This document shows positions 1 to 8,606 of a stretch of DNA of 64,000 nucleotides, one piece after another; the stretch's first letter is position 1, and each line of letters opens with the position of its first letter. Origin of the DNA: SKZT01 sp964478625 (GTDB taxonomy: Bacteria > Desulfobacterota > Desulfobacteria > Desulfobacterales > SKZT01); contig CAYZJH010000003.1 of NCBI GenBank assembly GCA_964478625.1, positions 1-64,000 of the forward strand, in the 5' to 3' direction. The notes under the pieces are model-generated. The model ran no database searches, was not told the DNA's origin, and saw only the letters and a program-made list of their open reading frames with translations. Made by a program: the position numbers and the translations under genes.

Positions 1-1
1 T

Positions 2-55
2 GACAATGGGGCCGGGTGTTTTCCAGTTCCGTTTGTTGACCCAGACGATAATCAT
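2..55 (-). CDS. 5' end of a gene running off the window, probable glycosyltransferase
   Basis: Reading on the minus strand from an ATG at 55 gives 18 codons, MIIVWVNKRNWKTPGPIV, with no stop before the window edge. It lies downstream of, and on the same strand as, the LPS glycosyltransferase cluster, 83 bases after the neighbour's stop, and a GGAG sits about 10 bases before the ATG. The N-terminal beta-strand followed by a Trp/Pro/Gly-rich turn suits the first strand of a GT-B glycosyltransferase, but 18 residues cannot settle the family. The call rests mainly on context. Confidence 0.4.
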   Translation of the reverse strand, partial: MIIVWVNKRNWKTPGPIV

Positions 56-138
56 ATCGCAATTTGCTCCATATTATCCATTAACCGTCAGTCATTTTCC
101 CAATAAACATGTTCATGCTGACTGAAAAATTTCTTTGA

Positions 139-1278
139 TCATTTTGGAAAGCTTTCTTTTTTATTAATGAGTTGTGTTTGATTGTTTCTTAAAACTTCCT
201 CATAAAGGGCGATATATCGTTCTGCTACATATGGCCAATCAAAAGCTGTTGTGGATTTTCTTGCATAAAAACGCATTTTTTCCAACATTCCGGTATTTTC
301 AAACATCCGATGAAGATTTTTGGATAAATCCTGAACATTTTCAGAGGCAAAAAGTAAACCATTTTGACCATGCTGAATTAACTCCCTGTTGCCCCCTATA
401 TCTGAGGCCAGCACAGGAATTCCGGATGAAAGCGCTTCGATGATAACATTTGAGAAGGGTTCGTTTCTTGATGGACAAACCAGAAATTTTGCTGTCCGAA
501 AAAGATTGACTTTATTCTGACCTTTAACAATTCCGAGAAAATGAACACAGTGATCAAGTCCAGAGGTTTTGCAAAGGTTTCTGAGGGATGATTCCTCCCG
601 ACCTTGACCAGCAATCAGCAAATCAATATTTTGGTTTTTAAATTCCCTGAATGCACGAATAAGAAGATCAAATCCTTTTCTGTAAATGAGGCTTCCCATG
701 GCAAGTATGTAAGGGCGCGGATGAGCATAAACATTTCCTCTACCAAACCTGTCCAGATTAACTCCATTGTGAATGATTTGGATTTTTTGTTCGCTGATTC
801 CCAGGTCGATTAGAATTTCTTTGATATATTGACCTTGGGCAATCAACGCATCCGAATTTAGGAGCCCTTTTATCAAGCGTTTTTCAATTCTTTTACTATT
901 CCGCATTCTGCCGCTGGGCACGATATCTGATCCGTGGGGGCGGACCACTAAGGGTGTTTTGAACCAATTTTTAAAGGTAGCTCCTACATATGCCTGCGGA
1001 TATGCGGCGTGGCAGTGTAATATATCAAATCCGTAACGAATGTATATCCAAATGAGGTGTACCAGTGTCTGGCGAACCAGAAAACGCTTTGATGAAGGGC
1101 TCTCGTAACGCATGACAGCGTAAGGAAATGCATCTGGTTCACAGCTTTTTTTGACATTAGGTGCCAAAACATAAATAATATGTCCTTTATGCAACAAATT
1201 TAGGGCAAGATTGTGGAGCACGGTTTCAGCTCCACCGACAATTGGATAAAAAGTATCGGTAAAAAAACAAATCTTCAT
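139..1278 (-). CDS. Glycosyltransferase family 4 (GT-B fold), LPS/glycan assembly
   Basis: Retaining GT-B glycosyltransferase of the GT4 type, expected to move a sugar from a nucleotide-sugar donor onto a lipid-linked glycan at the cytoplasmic face. The first strand (MKICFFTDTFYP) is followed by the glycine-rich GGAE acceptor loop. The C-terminal donor half carries the E-x7-E motif at about residues 273-281 (EPFSNVIIE), then a small-residue turn and DIGG. I start at the ATG at 1278 because the next ATG upstream (1311) would add 11 residues before this conserved strand. Length of 379 residues is usual for GT4. It follows a methyltransferase and kinases on the same strand, which suggests LPS core or O-chain work. 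Donor and acceptor cannot be read from the sequence. Confidence 0.85.
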   Translation of the reverse strand: MKICFFTDTFYPIVGGAETVLHNLALNLLHKGHIIYVLAPNVKKSCEPDAFPYAVMRYESPSSKRFLVRQTLVHLIWIYIRYGFDILHCHAAYPQAYVGATFKNWFKTPLVVRPHGSDIVPSGRMRNSKRIEKRLIKGLLNSDALIAQGQYIKEILIDLGISEQKIQIIHNGVNLDRFGRGNVYAHPRPYILAMGSLIYRKGFDLLIRAFREFKNQNIDLLIAGQGREESSLRNLCKTSGLDHCVHFLGIVKGQNKVNLFRTAKFLVCPSRNEPFSNVIIEALSSGIPVLASDIGGNRELIQHGQNGLLFASENVQDLSKNLHRMFENTGMLEKMRFYARKSTTAFDWPYVAERYIALYEEVLRNNQTQLINKKESFPK

Positions 1279-1349
1279 CAGGTCAATACGCAGCAGTGGG
1301 GTGACCCCCATCGGATAAGGAAAAACAAAATAGATCCAGTCATGAAGTA

Positions 1350-2036
1350 TCAGCTTACTGAAACAGAATTATGTTCATTTTTAAACAGTTTTAAGACTTT
1401 TTTTCGAAATCGTCCGCATTCTTTTTTAATTTTTTTGAAATAAGATTCCTCTGCTTTTTGAAGGCGGTGGCTTACCAGGTAAAATTTCTCCAGACACGCA
1501 ATTACCTCGACAAGACAAGAATCCCAGGTAATGAAAGCGCAGGAATGGCCAGGACGGTCAAAAACCAAACGCACTCGAGGAAAATGACTCTTTAATACGG
1601 ATTCCCATTCAGAAGCTGTTTTGATGGTGCAATGGGGGTTTTGGCCATTTGAAAGAGTTACATTTTTAGCCAGACGGGTGGCAATATTGAAAAAGACTTT
1701 ATCTGAAATTGATCGGATGTCAGATAAAATATCATCCAGGTCGTTCTCCGGAATATGCTCCAAAACGTCGGTATTGATGATAAAATCGGCCTGCCTTACC
1801 GGAACAGTTGAAATTTCCTCTATACCTGGATCATATCTGAAAAATTTAGCGTCAAGCAAATTCAGATGTTCATGGATAAGTGACTGACCACATCCATAAT
1901 TGAGAATTGTTTCGGGGCGAAGCTCAGCAATCATTGCCTGGATATGCAACCTGAAGTGTTCGCCTGATTTGCCATATTCTTTTTGACTGTGTATGGTTTG
2001 ATACTGTTCAATCAATTCCTGTCTTTGAAGCACCAT
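1350..2036 (-). CDS. Class I SAM-dependent methyltransferase-like protein
   Basis: A 228-residue protein with a class I methyltransferase core. The SAM-binding motif I appears as LNYGCGQS, about 40 residues in. The end of strand 2 has FFRYDPG with an acidic residue, and motif IV/post-I reads TDVLEHIPE, typical of Methyltransf_11/23 enzymes. The C-terminal third is basic and lacks a recognised domain. It lies between an LPS kinase and a glycosyltransferase on the same strand, so a sugar or glycan hydroxyl, or a glycan-modifying step, is the likely substrate. Family assignment is good; the substrate is unknown. Confidence 0.75.
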   Translation of the reverse strand: MVLQRQELIEQYQTIHSQKEYGKSGEHFRLHIQAMIAELRPETILNYGCGQSLIHEHLNLLDAKFFRYDPGIEEISTVPVRQADFIINTDVLEHIPENDLDDILSDIRSISDKVFFNIATRLAKNVTLSNGQNPHCTIKTASEWESVLKSHFPRVRLVFDRPGHSCAFITWDSCLVEVIACLEKFYLVSHRLQKAEESYFKKIKKECGRFRKKVLKLFKNEHNSVSVS

Positions 2037-2061
2037 GTAAAATCTTTCAACTATTTATAGT

Positions 2062-2940
2062 TCATCTATATATATTTGGATATTTCATGATTTTTTGAGT
2101 ATGTTTTCTTATTTTTTCAGTTTTTTTCGATATCCAAAAAAGAATAATCCGATCCACCAAGGATATCTTCTTTTTATCCTTATATGTCAAATAAAGTTGA
2201 TTGAGATCTTCCCTGGTAAAATATGGAAAGGGCATGGAATAGTTTAATTCTGCCATCATCTTGATTATCCATCGAAAACGCATCCATTTTTTTCGATCCA
2301 GACGTTGTAGATCGAAAAGCGCAAGGGAAAAATTTCCGGAGTCATCTTCAGGGCCGATTAGAACATGGGTTGCATTGAAGTCGCGATGGTTGAAGCCAGC
2401 AGAGTGCATCTGTTTTGCAAGTCGGGCAATAGCTTTGACAATCCTACCCTTTCTGTCTTTTCCGGAATTGCCCTCCAACTTCCATGGAAAGTTGCGAATT
2501 ATCTTTTCCAGGGATACATAGGGTTCGAAACTTTCGGTGATCAAAAAGGATTCATAATGACATGGTGCAACCTTGCGTTGACCGGCAGCCACCGGGGCAA
2601 CTGTGGATATGTTGTTATTTCTGAATTCACAAATATTTTCGAATTCTCCCATGCCGGCGGAAAGACTTTGGCGGTAACAAAATGCTCTAATCCAATCTGT
2701 GAGTTTGGCTCGTGCGGAAAAATGGCGTTTGAGATAAAACAAACAGGAATGCTGCCCTAATGGAATTTCAATGCGAGTGACGCTCCTGGATTTGATTTGC
2801 TTTACGATTTTTCCTCCTTGGAAATGGAACACATTGTCAAAATCGATCAATCCCGCATGTTTCAGAATCGGCAAAAAATTGCGATTCACGACCATTTCCG
2901 GAAATTTATCGATGGTAACTTTATCTTTGCCGACACTCAT
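2062..2940 (-). CDS. Lipopolysaccharide kinase, WaaP/RfaP-like
   Basis: Protein-kinase-fold enzyme of the LPS kinase family (WaaP phosphorylates heptose of the inner core using ATP in the cytoplasm). The catalytic loop reads NHRDFNATHVLI, where the Asp is the catalytic base, and the metal-binding position is the Asp of LFDLQRL, which replaces DFG as in WaaP. A Lys in FYLKRHF of the N-lobe fits the ATP-binding lysine. I start at the ATG at 2940 because it forms an ATGA overlap with the stop of the upstream glycosyltransferase, a sign of translational coupling; an ATG at 2958 is also possible. A KdkA-type role is the alternative. Confidence 0.82.
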   Translation of the reverse strand: MSVGKDKVTIDKFPEMVVNRNFLPILKHAGLIDFDNVFHFQGGKIVKQIKSRSVTRIEIPLGQHSCLFYLKRHFSARAKLTDWIRAFCYRQSLSAGMGEFENICEFRNNNISTVAPVAAGQRKVAPCHYESFLITESFEPYVSLEKIIRNFPWKLEGNSGKDRKGRIVKAIARLAKQMHSAGFNHRDFNATHVLIGPEDDSGNFSLALFDLQRLDRKKWMRFRWIIKMMAELNYSMPFPYFTREDLNQLYLTYKDKKKISLVDRIILFWISKKTEKIRKHTQKIMKYPNIYR

Positions 2941-4067
2941 GAAGTCTTTTTTCCACATACCTTGTCATACAGGGATAATATTGATTTCATATGCATTTCC
3001 ATCGTGAAAGTACCAGCTTTTCGTGCTGCATTCGATCCCATCCATGTGTTGCTTTCGAGTTCGAATGCATCCTTCAAACGTTTCACTATTTCTTCCGGTT
3101 CCCAGGTCTCGAGAATATAGCCTTCTTTTCCATTCTCGATAATTTCGGCTGCGCCATTGGTTTTTGTGGTGATAACCGGTGTACCACAGGCCATTGCCTC
3201 AAGGCAAACATTTGCAAAAGCATCGTATCGGGTGGGCAGTGCAAAAATGTCGGCTGTCCCGTACAGTTTTTCCGGACACTTGTGATGTCCTACAAACAAG
3301 ATATTGTCACCCATGCCGCATTTAGATGCGAGACGCTGATAGTGTCCCGGGGGATCGCTTCCGGCCACCAAAAGTTTAATGGACCTGTCCTTTGTCCTTG
3401 CCATCGCCTCGATAAGCAAAGCAAGTCCTTTTCGCTGAAAATCGTTTCCGGCAAATAGAATCAAACGATCATCAGGACCGATTCCTAATTCCCTTCGGAC
3501 CATGCTTCTGTAGGCGGATTTGGCCGACATGTTGAATCGGTTGGTGTCTACACTGTTGTAAATAACGGAAATTCTTTCCAAGGGAACTTTATAGTACTGA
3601 ATGATCTGGTTTTTTACCAGATTGGAATTGGTGATAAACCATTTTGCGCCGCCTTTTTGGAAGATCCTGCGTTCAAGCAGAGAAAGCACCTGACGTCTGG
3701 GACCGAGGGTTTTAAATGTTCTCCACAAAAGATTGGGGTATTTTTCCTGGATCTGGATGGGATTGATGCCGTCCGAGGCGCGAAAGATATCCTGGCTCCA
3801 GATTCGTTCCATGCTTTGCACCAGGTCCAACCCAAGTTTTGATATAATCACCGGTGTTTTCAATGCAAAGGAAAGGTTTTTGCCTGGGGAAGAAACCGGA
3901 AAGATGGGGATCCGGTGCAGGAAAATGCCTGGTCTGATGTCTCCTGTGTTGCAAAAAATATGGACCTGGTGTCCCCGGTGCAATAATTCTTCGCTCAGAT
4001 TCAAGGTGTATTTTTCTAAACCACCTCTGGATGCAGTATAATGGCGGCATACCAACCCGATCCTCAT
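2937..4067 (-). CDS. Glycosyltransferase family 4, WaaG-like
   Basis: A 376-residue GT-B enzyme. The N-terminus (MRIGLVCRHYTASRGGLEKY) has the Gly-Gly-Leu-Glu acceptor loop seen in WaaG (LPS glucosyltransferase I) and related GT4 enzymes. The linker carries NSNLVKNQI, typical of the domain boundary. The donor half shows FAGNDFQRKGL and a D-x7-E version of the E-x7-E motif (DAFANVCLE). It overlaps its neighbours by 4 bases on both sides (ATGA), so it is translationally coupled to the membrane glycosyltransferase upstream and the LPS kinase downstream. This supports an LPS outer-core role. The precise sugar is not determined. Confidence 0.83.
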   Translation of the reverse strand: MRIGLVCRHYTASRGGLEKYTLNLSEELLHRGHQVHIFCNTGDIRPGIFLHRIPIFPVSSPGKNLSFALKTPVIISKLGLDLVQSMERIWSQDIFRASDGINPIQIQEKYPNLLWRTFKTLGPRRQVLSLLERRIFQKGGAKWFITNSNLVKNQIIQYYKVPLERISVIYNSVDTNRFNMSAKSAYRSMVRRELGIGPDDRLILFAGNDFQRKGLALLIEAMARTKDRSIKLLVAGSDPPGHYQRLASKCGMGDNILFVGHHKCPEKLYGTADIFALPTRYDAFANVCLEAMACGTPVITTKTNGAAEIIENGKEGYILETWEPEEIVKRLKDAFELESNTWMGSNAARKAGTFTMEMHMKSILSLYDKVCGKKTS

Positions 4068-5659
4068 TTGACCACCTCATAGAGAACAAGCTTTCCCCAT
4101 CTGTCCGAGGTCCATTCATGTAATTTTATAAAGTGGTTTTTTATATTCTCGGAAAGCGATTCGATTGGCTTGTTGTTCCAACCTTTCTGATCCCAGACAA
4201 AATAATCGAAATTTTGTATCAGGATTTTTTCCAGTCCCACTATACCGGTATTTTTTAGTATAGCACCGCCTTTAAAACATGGAGCACCAGCAGTGTCTTT
4301 ATTGGCATAAAAATGAATCACCCTTACATATTTGAAAGCACCGCAAACCGAAACAGAACAAGAGGTGCTTTTATGCTCTGCAATGTGGCTAGCGATTTGT
4401 CTGTATAAAAGCTGCTCTTCAGAAAAATTGGCCCTGAGAGTTTTTGGGAGCAGCAGAGCAAGAATTATCAAAAAGGTGATGATATGTGCAAAGTTGTATT
4501 TTACTCGGAACCGGGTTGAAAAAAAAATGGTCATTCTTTGAATGCCGAATCCCAAAAAAATAAAGGCGGGAAACAAAAAGACCGCCAGAAAACGACTAGG
4601 TAAATGCCAGTAATAAATTATTTGGCCATAGAGCAGTGCTAAACTCATCACGGACAGGGTCAACAGATAAACCAGTCTTCGGTCCGATTTCAGCGATTGT
4701 GTTGAAAATACCATGCCGGCAGCCAAAAGGATAAAAAAAAGATATAAAAGAGTTTCGGCTAATTGCACCAGTAAGGTTCCCAATGCTATAAACCATACCA
4801 AATTACGAACTTGTGGAAGAAAAAAGGGAGAAACGGTGATCAACTCAGTGTCGTAAAGCAAAAAAAGTTGTTCCCGCAAAAGACTGTAATGAGTAAAAAA
4901 GCCTAGTGGAAGGTTTAGGACTCGCTCCGGTTTGATCAACTCCATGAGATCCCATCGGCGCAGATTAGCAAACAGAAAACCAACAGCAGCAAAAAAAAAG
5001 TATGGTCCCAGAAAAACTGCTATGTCTTTCCAGCGATATTTCTTATTCACAAACAGCAAAAACACCAAAGAAAAAATGATAAAAAGGCTGCCTTCAATCC
5101 GGGACCATGCGCCCATGGCAAAAAAGATACTGCTCCATATCAGCCATAGAAAACGTCCGCCTTCCAAGTAAAGAATGAAACTGTATAGGCCGCAAACGCT
5201 GAAAAACCAGAACATGGGATCCCTTAATGTATCTCGACTTATCAGCACATATGCAGGAAGCAATGCAAAGACCAATAAAGCAGTCCATGCTGAATTGTCC
5301 CGTAAAAACCGTTTCAACAGCCAATAAAGGGGAAATAAAACTATTGTGCCGAAAAAAATGTTGATCCATTGGGCTGCAATCACCCAATCTCCCAGGGCAG
5401 GATAGAGCATCGCCACAAAAATGGGATAGGGTGCCAGATAATTATAACAGTCCAGCACCTGGTCATATAGTCCGAAATAGATAGCCTTTGCCTGTTGTAT
5501 GTAGATAAAGCCATCCGGATTGATAACAGGGTTTCGGACAAACAAGTATATTCTGGCTAAAAATCCCAGTAAAACAACTCCGATCGCACCATAGGACAAA
5601 TTCCATGTGTGAAAGCCTGCTGTTTGTATGTTTTTGCGATCATCAGGAAATAATATCAT
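4064..5659 (-). CDS. Polytopic membrane glycosyltransferase, GT-C fold (GT39/ArnT-PMT type)
   Basis: A 531-residue integral membrane protein with about 11 or 12 hydrophobic helices. The first periplasmic loop contains NPDGFIYIQQAK, where the Asp matches the catalytic Asp of PMT/ArnT-type enzymes. These use polyprenyl-phosphate sugars on the periplasmic side. A soluble C-terminal tail of about 120 residues has the WDQKGW region. The gene is coupled to the WaaG-like gene by a 4-base overlap, so it belongs to the LPS/glycan operon and probably adds a late, periplasmic sugar to lipid A, core or O-antigen. The acceptor is inferred only from context. Confidence 0.72.
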   Translation of the reverse strand: MILFPDDRKNIQTAGFHTWNLSYGAIGVVLLGFLARIYLFVRNPVINPDGFIYIQQAKAIYFGLYDQVLDCYNYLAPYPIFVAMLYPALGDWVIAAQWINIFFGTIVLFPLYWLLKRFLRDNSAWTALLVFALLPAYVLISRDTLRDPMFWFFSVCGLYSFILYLEGGRFLWLIWSSIFFAMGAWSRIEGSLFIIFSLVFLLFVNKKYRWKDIAVFLGPYFFFAAVGFLFANLRRWDLMELIKPERVLNLPLGFFTHYSLLREQLFLLYDTELITVSPFFLPQVRNLVWFIALGTLLVQLAETLLYLFFILLAAGMVFSTQSLKSDRRLVYLLTLSVMSLALLYGQIIYYWHLPSRFLAVFLFPAFIFLGFGIQRMTIFFSTRFRVKYNFAHIITFLIILALLLPKTLRANFSEEQLLYRQIASHIAEHKSTSCSVSVCGAFKYVRVIHFYANKDTAGAPCFKGGAILKNTGIVGLEKILIQNFDYFVWDQKGWNNKPIESLSENIKNHFIKLHEWTSDRWGKLVLYEVVK

Positions 5660-5700
5660 AGAAAAGACGGCGATTTTGCAATAAATTAGTAAACCTGCAT

Positions 5701-6558
5701 TTAAGCGGTTGTTGCCAAATATCGGTTTTTATATTTGCTTTTTTTCCTCTCGATACGTTTGATCAAACTTTTTTCAAGGCCCGGCGGATAAACTTTCCGT
5801 TTGTCGAAATAACAGGTGATGAGGGATTCCGCAACCTCCCACCCCATATTATACTCCAGTGCAGACAAAATGAATCGAGCCAGATCTTTTCCCTGTTTTT
5901 CAGCCGCCCCTGTTTTTTCAATGTGATCCAGGTCGGAAAGAATGATACGCCCTTTTTCGGTTGGGATCCACAGAAAATTGCCCCATTTTAAATCATTATG
6001 AACGAAACCATTGCTGTGAAGCTTGGCGATGAGTTCTGCCGATTCCCTGAGCAGGCCGAAGAAGAAGTTATGAGAGACCAGATGTTTTTTCCGGGCTGTT
6101 TTTCCAAGATTGGTGCTGTCGATCCATTTGCTTGCCCTGAAACTGCGAATCAGAAAAGGCCCTTTTTTAAAATCCAGATAGAGAACCGGTTCTGTGATCG
6201 GAAATTTTTTTTGTATCAGGGAAAGACTGTGTTTCCAGGCTCTTTTGCCAAGGGAAGGGCGCAATATATAAAGCAGGCGTTTTTTTGTTTTCCACCTGAA
6301 ATCCTGGAGGCAGATGTCACCCCACGGTGCCAGGGTTGTTCTGAAGGTGGTTTTCACGCTTCCATTTTTTATGATTTTGGCTGGTGAATCGGCGGCATTG
6401 GCCAAGATCATGAGCCATCTGGCTGGTGAAAGCTTGAGTTTCGTGTCGCGGGTTGCGCAAATAATTTTTTCTTTCAAAAGGTGATGAGCCAAGCACATGA
6501 TTTTAGTTGAATATTCTGTATAGGTTAAAGAACAATAAATATCTGGTGATGTTTCCAC
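5701..6558 (-). CDS. Lipopolysaccharide kinase, WaaP/KdkA family
   Basis: Second protein-kinase-fold protein of the cluster (285 residues). The catalytic loop is FVHNDLKWGNFLW, with Asp as the base and Asn as a metal ligand. The metal-binding Asp is in ILSDLDHIE, and GKDLARF follows as in Kdo/heptose kinases. The N-lobe Lys may be in YLDFKKGPFLI. The start is a GTG at 6558; an internal ATG 20 codons later (MCLAHH) is an alternative. It is the first gene of the minus-strand LPS cluster and is separated from the next gene by 41 bases. Its low similarity to the other kinase here suggests a different sugar target. Confidence 0.75.
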   Translation of the reverse strand: METSPDIYCSLTYTEYSTKIMCLAHHLLKEKIICATRDTKLKLSPARWLMILANAADSPAKIIKNGSVKTTFRTTLAPWGDICLQDFRWKTKKRLLYILRPSLGKRAWKHSLSLIQKKFPITEPVLYLDFKKGPFLIRSFRASKWIDSTNLGKTARKKHLVSHNFFFGLLRESAELIAKLHSNGFVHNDLKWGNFLWIPTEKGRIILSDLDHIEKTGAAEKQGKDLARFILSALEYNMGWEVAESLITCYFDKRKVYPPGLEKSLIKRIERKKSKYKNRYLATTA

Positions 6559-6743
6559 AAATCACCAGCTAAGATGTTCCTAATATATTTCTAACCAAAT
6601 ATATAATCCATTGCGGCGAAATAAAAGAAAAAAAGTCTTTATCTCCGGAAAAGTGAAAAACAGGAATTTAATTTTGCCAGTTGCATTTTTGTTTGGTATA
6701 AGAATTTGTTGATGTGATGAAATGATTTTAAATAGTGCCTGAT

Positions 6744-6822
6744 CGAAAGCGCTCCTCCCGGGTGAGAGGGGTGGGGGAGGGACAGATAGCCCTGGTATAA
6801 TTTTCCGGGCTTTCGCTCCCCC
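6744..6822. repeat. G-rich structured element in a divergent intergenic region
   Basis: The gap 6559-6892 separates divergent operons. Most of it is plain AT-rich sequence, but this part is dense in structure. Positions 6760-6781 fit a G-quadruplex pattern on the plus strand (four G-runs with loops of 5, 1 and 1). GGGGGAG (6773-6779) can pair with CTCCCCC (6816-6822), enclosing AGCCC (6788-6792) with GGGCT (6807-6811). Alternatively CGAAAGC (6744-6750) can pair with GCTTTCG (6809-6815). These pairings compete. It could be a terminator-like barrier, a leader element, or a relic of a dispersed repeat. I found no second copy by eye. Confidence 0.45.
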
Positions 6823-6892
6823 TTTATGAAAATGGAATTAAGGACTGTTCGTTCAGTCGCTGGATGCCGACAAAATGGTTAGGAGGTTGTGC

Positions 6893-7069
6893 ATGGTTAT
6901 CAGCAATGATCTATTAGAAATTCTGGCCTGCCCCAAATGCAAAGGAGAGATTTATCTGAATGATTCTCAGGATGGACTTGTTTGCGACAACTGCAGGCTT
7001 TTATATGAAATCCGTGATGATATTCCAATCATGCTTATCGAAGAAGCCAAACCCATCAGGGATGCATAA
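6893..7069 (+). CDS. Trm112-family zinc-ribbon protein (YcaR-like)
   Basis: A 58-residue protein matching the Trm112/UPF0434 family: the start MVISNDLLEILACPKCKG gives the first CxxC pair, and LVCDNCRLLYEIRDDIP gives the second plus the family's usual I-R-x-x-I-P-x-M/L end. Bacterial members are small zinc-ribbon proteins often found beside LPS or tRNA genes; their biochemical role is poorly defined. I start at 6893, not at the in-frame codon at 6875, because AGGAGG (6881-6886) lies 6 bases before the ATG. It heads the plus-strand operon, 26 bases ahead of the DUF4416 gene. Confidence 0.85.
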   Translation: MVISNDLLEILACPKCKGEIYLNDSQDGLVCDNCRLLYEIRDDIPIMLIEEAKPIRDA

Positions 7070-7095
7070 ATGTACAAAAACGGAAGCCCTGAATC

Positions 7096-7629
7096 GTGAG
7101 TTTGCCGCGAAAGCCTAAAAAGGCAAAGCTGGTGGTCGGTTTTTTCATGAAAGATCAAAGTGTGTTAAAACCTTTTGCTGAACAGCTCGATCATGCGTTT
7201 GGCGCCATTGACATGGTGAGTCCATGGATACCCTTTGATTTTACGAGCTACTACGAAACAGAGATGGGCACGCCGCTTTTCAGACGCATTCTGACATTTG
7301 AAAAACTGGTTTACCAGGATGAGCTTGCTGATATCAAGCTCTACACCAATGAAATTGAAACAAAGTATATGCAGGACGGAAAGCGCAAAATCAACGCAGA
7401 TCCGGGAATTCTCTCCCATGAACGATTCGTGTTGGCTACGGGAAAAAATTTTACCCATCGAATTTACCTTAAAAATGGAATCTTTGCAGATCTCACCCTC
7501 ATATTTACTCAAGGCCGGTTTCAGGAGCTTCCATGGACCTATCCCGATTATAAGGATCAAACCATACTCTCTTATCTTGAGAAAGTCAGGGCCAAATACC
7601 TCATTGATTTGAAACGGAATAAATGGTGA
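7096..7629 (+). CDS. DUF4416 family protein
   Basis: A 177-residue protein that I recognise as DUF4416, a family found mostly in Desulfobacterota and related anaerobes. Visible marks are KLVVGFFMKD near the N-terminus, IPFDFTSYYETEMG in the middle, and LPWTYPDYK near the end. It is sometimes labelled GTP-binding, but I see no P-loop or other GTPase motif, so that label is not supported here. The start is GTG at 7096. It sits 7 bases before yicC and is probably co-transcribed with the RNA-related genes that follow. Its function is unknown. Confidence 0.78.
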   Translation: MSLPRKPKKAKLVVGFFMKDQSVLKPFAEQLDHAFGAIDMVSPWIPFDFTSYYETEMGTPLFRRILTFEKLVYQDELADIKLYTNEIETKYMQDGKRKINADPGILSHERFVLATGKNFTHRIYLKNGIFADLTLIFTQGRFQELPWTYPDYKDQTILSYLEKVRAKYLIDLKRNKW

Positions 7630-7636
7630 ATCAAAG

Positions 7637-8515
7637 ATGAAAAGCATGACTGCATATGCTTCCGGTGAAAAGACGGATGGATTGATGACCGTGAGTGCTG
7701 AAATTCGCTCATATAACAGCAGGTATTTGGATGTGGTGCTTCGGTTGCCGGGGGATCTGATTCCACTGGAGGAAAAGGTAAAACAGCTCATTTCCCAATG
7801 GATTCAAAGAGGAAGAGTTGAAGTGAAAATTCTGTTAAAAGGCGAGTCCGACCCAAAAACGGCTTTTGAAATTGACAGTCCGAGGGCTGTTGCTTACCAC
7901 GATACTTTGGTGCAATTGAAAGAAGCTTTCGGGTTCAAATCGGATATCACTCTGGAACTTTTGGTATCAGCGGGTGGAATAATAAAACCGGGCGAGGTTG
8001 AAAAAGATCTGGAAGCCTACTGGGAAATCATACGCGAATGCCTTTGTGCTGCTCTTGAAAATCATGATGCTATGCGAAGGAAAGAGGGAGATTTTATTGC
8101 CCTGGATTTTGAAAAACGGCTTATTTTTATTGAGGAAGGATTGAAAAAGATAAAAAATCATGAACAAGACCTTCTTTTCTTGTATCAAAAAAGGCTTGAA
8201 GAACGCATTGGTGCCCTGACAAAAGGCATGGTGGAGATAGACCCTGCCAGAATTGCTCAGGAAGCGGCTTTTTTAGCTGAACGAAGTGACATTTCGGAAG
8301 AGACGGTCCGTTCGGAAAGCCATATCAGTCAATTTCGAAACCTCATGGTTTCCCAAGAGACCGCCGGGCGCAAACTCAATTTTTTGTTGCAGGAAATCAA
8401 TCGCGAATTCAATACGATGGGAGTCAAGGCCCAGCGTGCCGAAACATCTCATATTATTGTCGATATAAAAGCAGAGTTGGAAAAAATCCGTGAACAAGTC
8501 CAAAACGTTGAATAA
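7637..8515 (+). CDS. yicC: YicC family endoribonuclease-like protein
   Basis: Full-length YicC protein (292 residues). Both family landmarks are present: the N-terminal MKSMTAYASGE and SYNSRYLDVVLRLP stretch, and the C-terminal DUF1732 part with FLLQEINREFNTMGVKA. E. coli YicC is an endoribonuclease linked to decay of the small RNA RyhB, and other members are linked to stationary-phase survival. The arrangement yicC-remA-gmk is an old synteny (yloC-remA-gmk in Bacillus), which supports the assignment. Spacing to DUF4416 is 7 bases, consistent with one operon. Confidence 0.92.
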   Translation: MKSMTAYASGEKTDGLMTVSAEIRSYNSRYLDVVLRLPGDLIPLEEKVKQLISQWIQRGRVEVKILLKGESDPKTAFEIDSPRAVAYHDTLVQLKEAFGFKSDITLELLVSAGGIIKPGEVEKDLEAYWEIIRECLCAALENHDAMRRKEGDFIALDFEKRLIFIEEGLKKIKNHEQDLLFLYQKRLEERIGALTKGMVEIDPARIAQEAAFLAERSDISEETVRSESHISQFRNLMVSQETAGRKLNFLLQEINREFNTMGVKAQRAETSHIIVDIKAELEKIREQVQNVE

Positions 8516-8606
8516 AAAATCGGCGGATATTTTGGAAACCATTGTCATTCAAATGACGGATCAGGCTGGATCAAAACGCGGATGGCCGCCGGAACTCAGG
8601 AGGATT

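Noticed and set aside
174..443. Open frame of 89 codons on the plus strand opposite the first glycosyltransferase gene
   Set aside because: It lies wholly inside a well-supported glycosyltransferase gene on the other strand and has no conserved motif or ribosome site.
2365..2760. 131-codon plus-strand frame opposite the LPS kinase gene
   Set aside because: The kinase motifs on the minus strand explain this region; this frame is a shadow without any recognisable feature.
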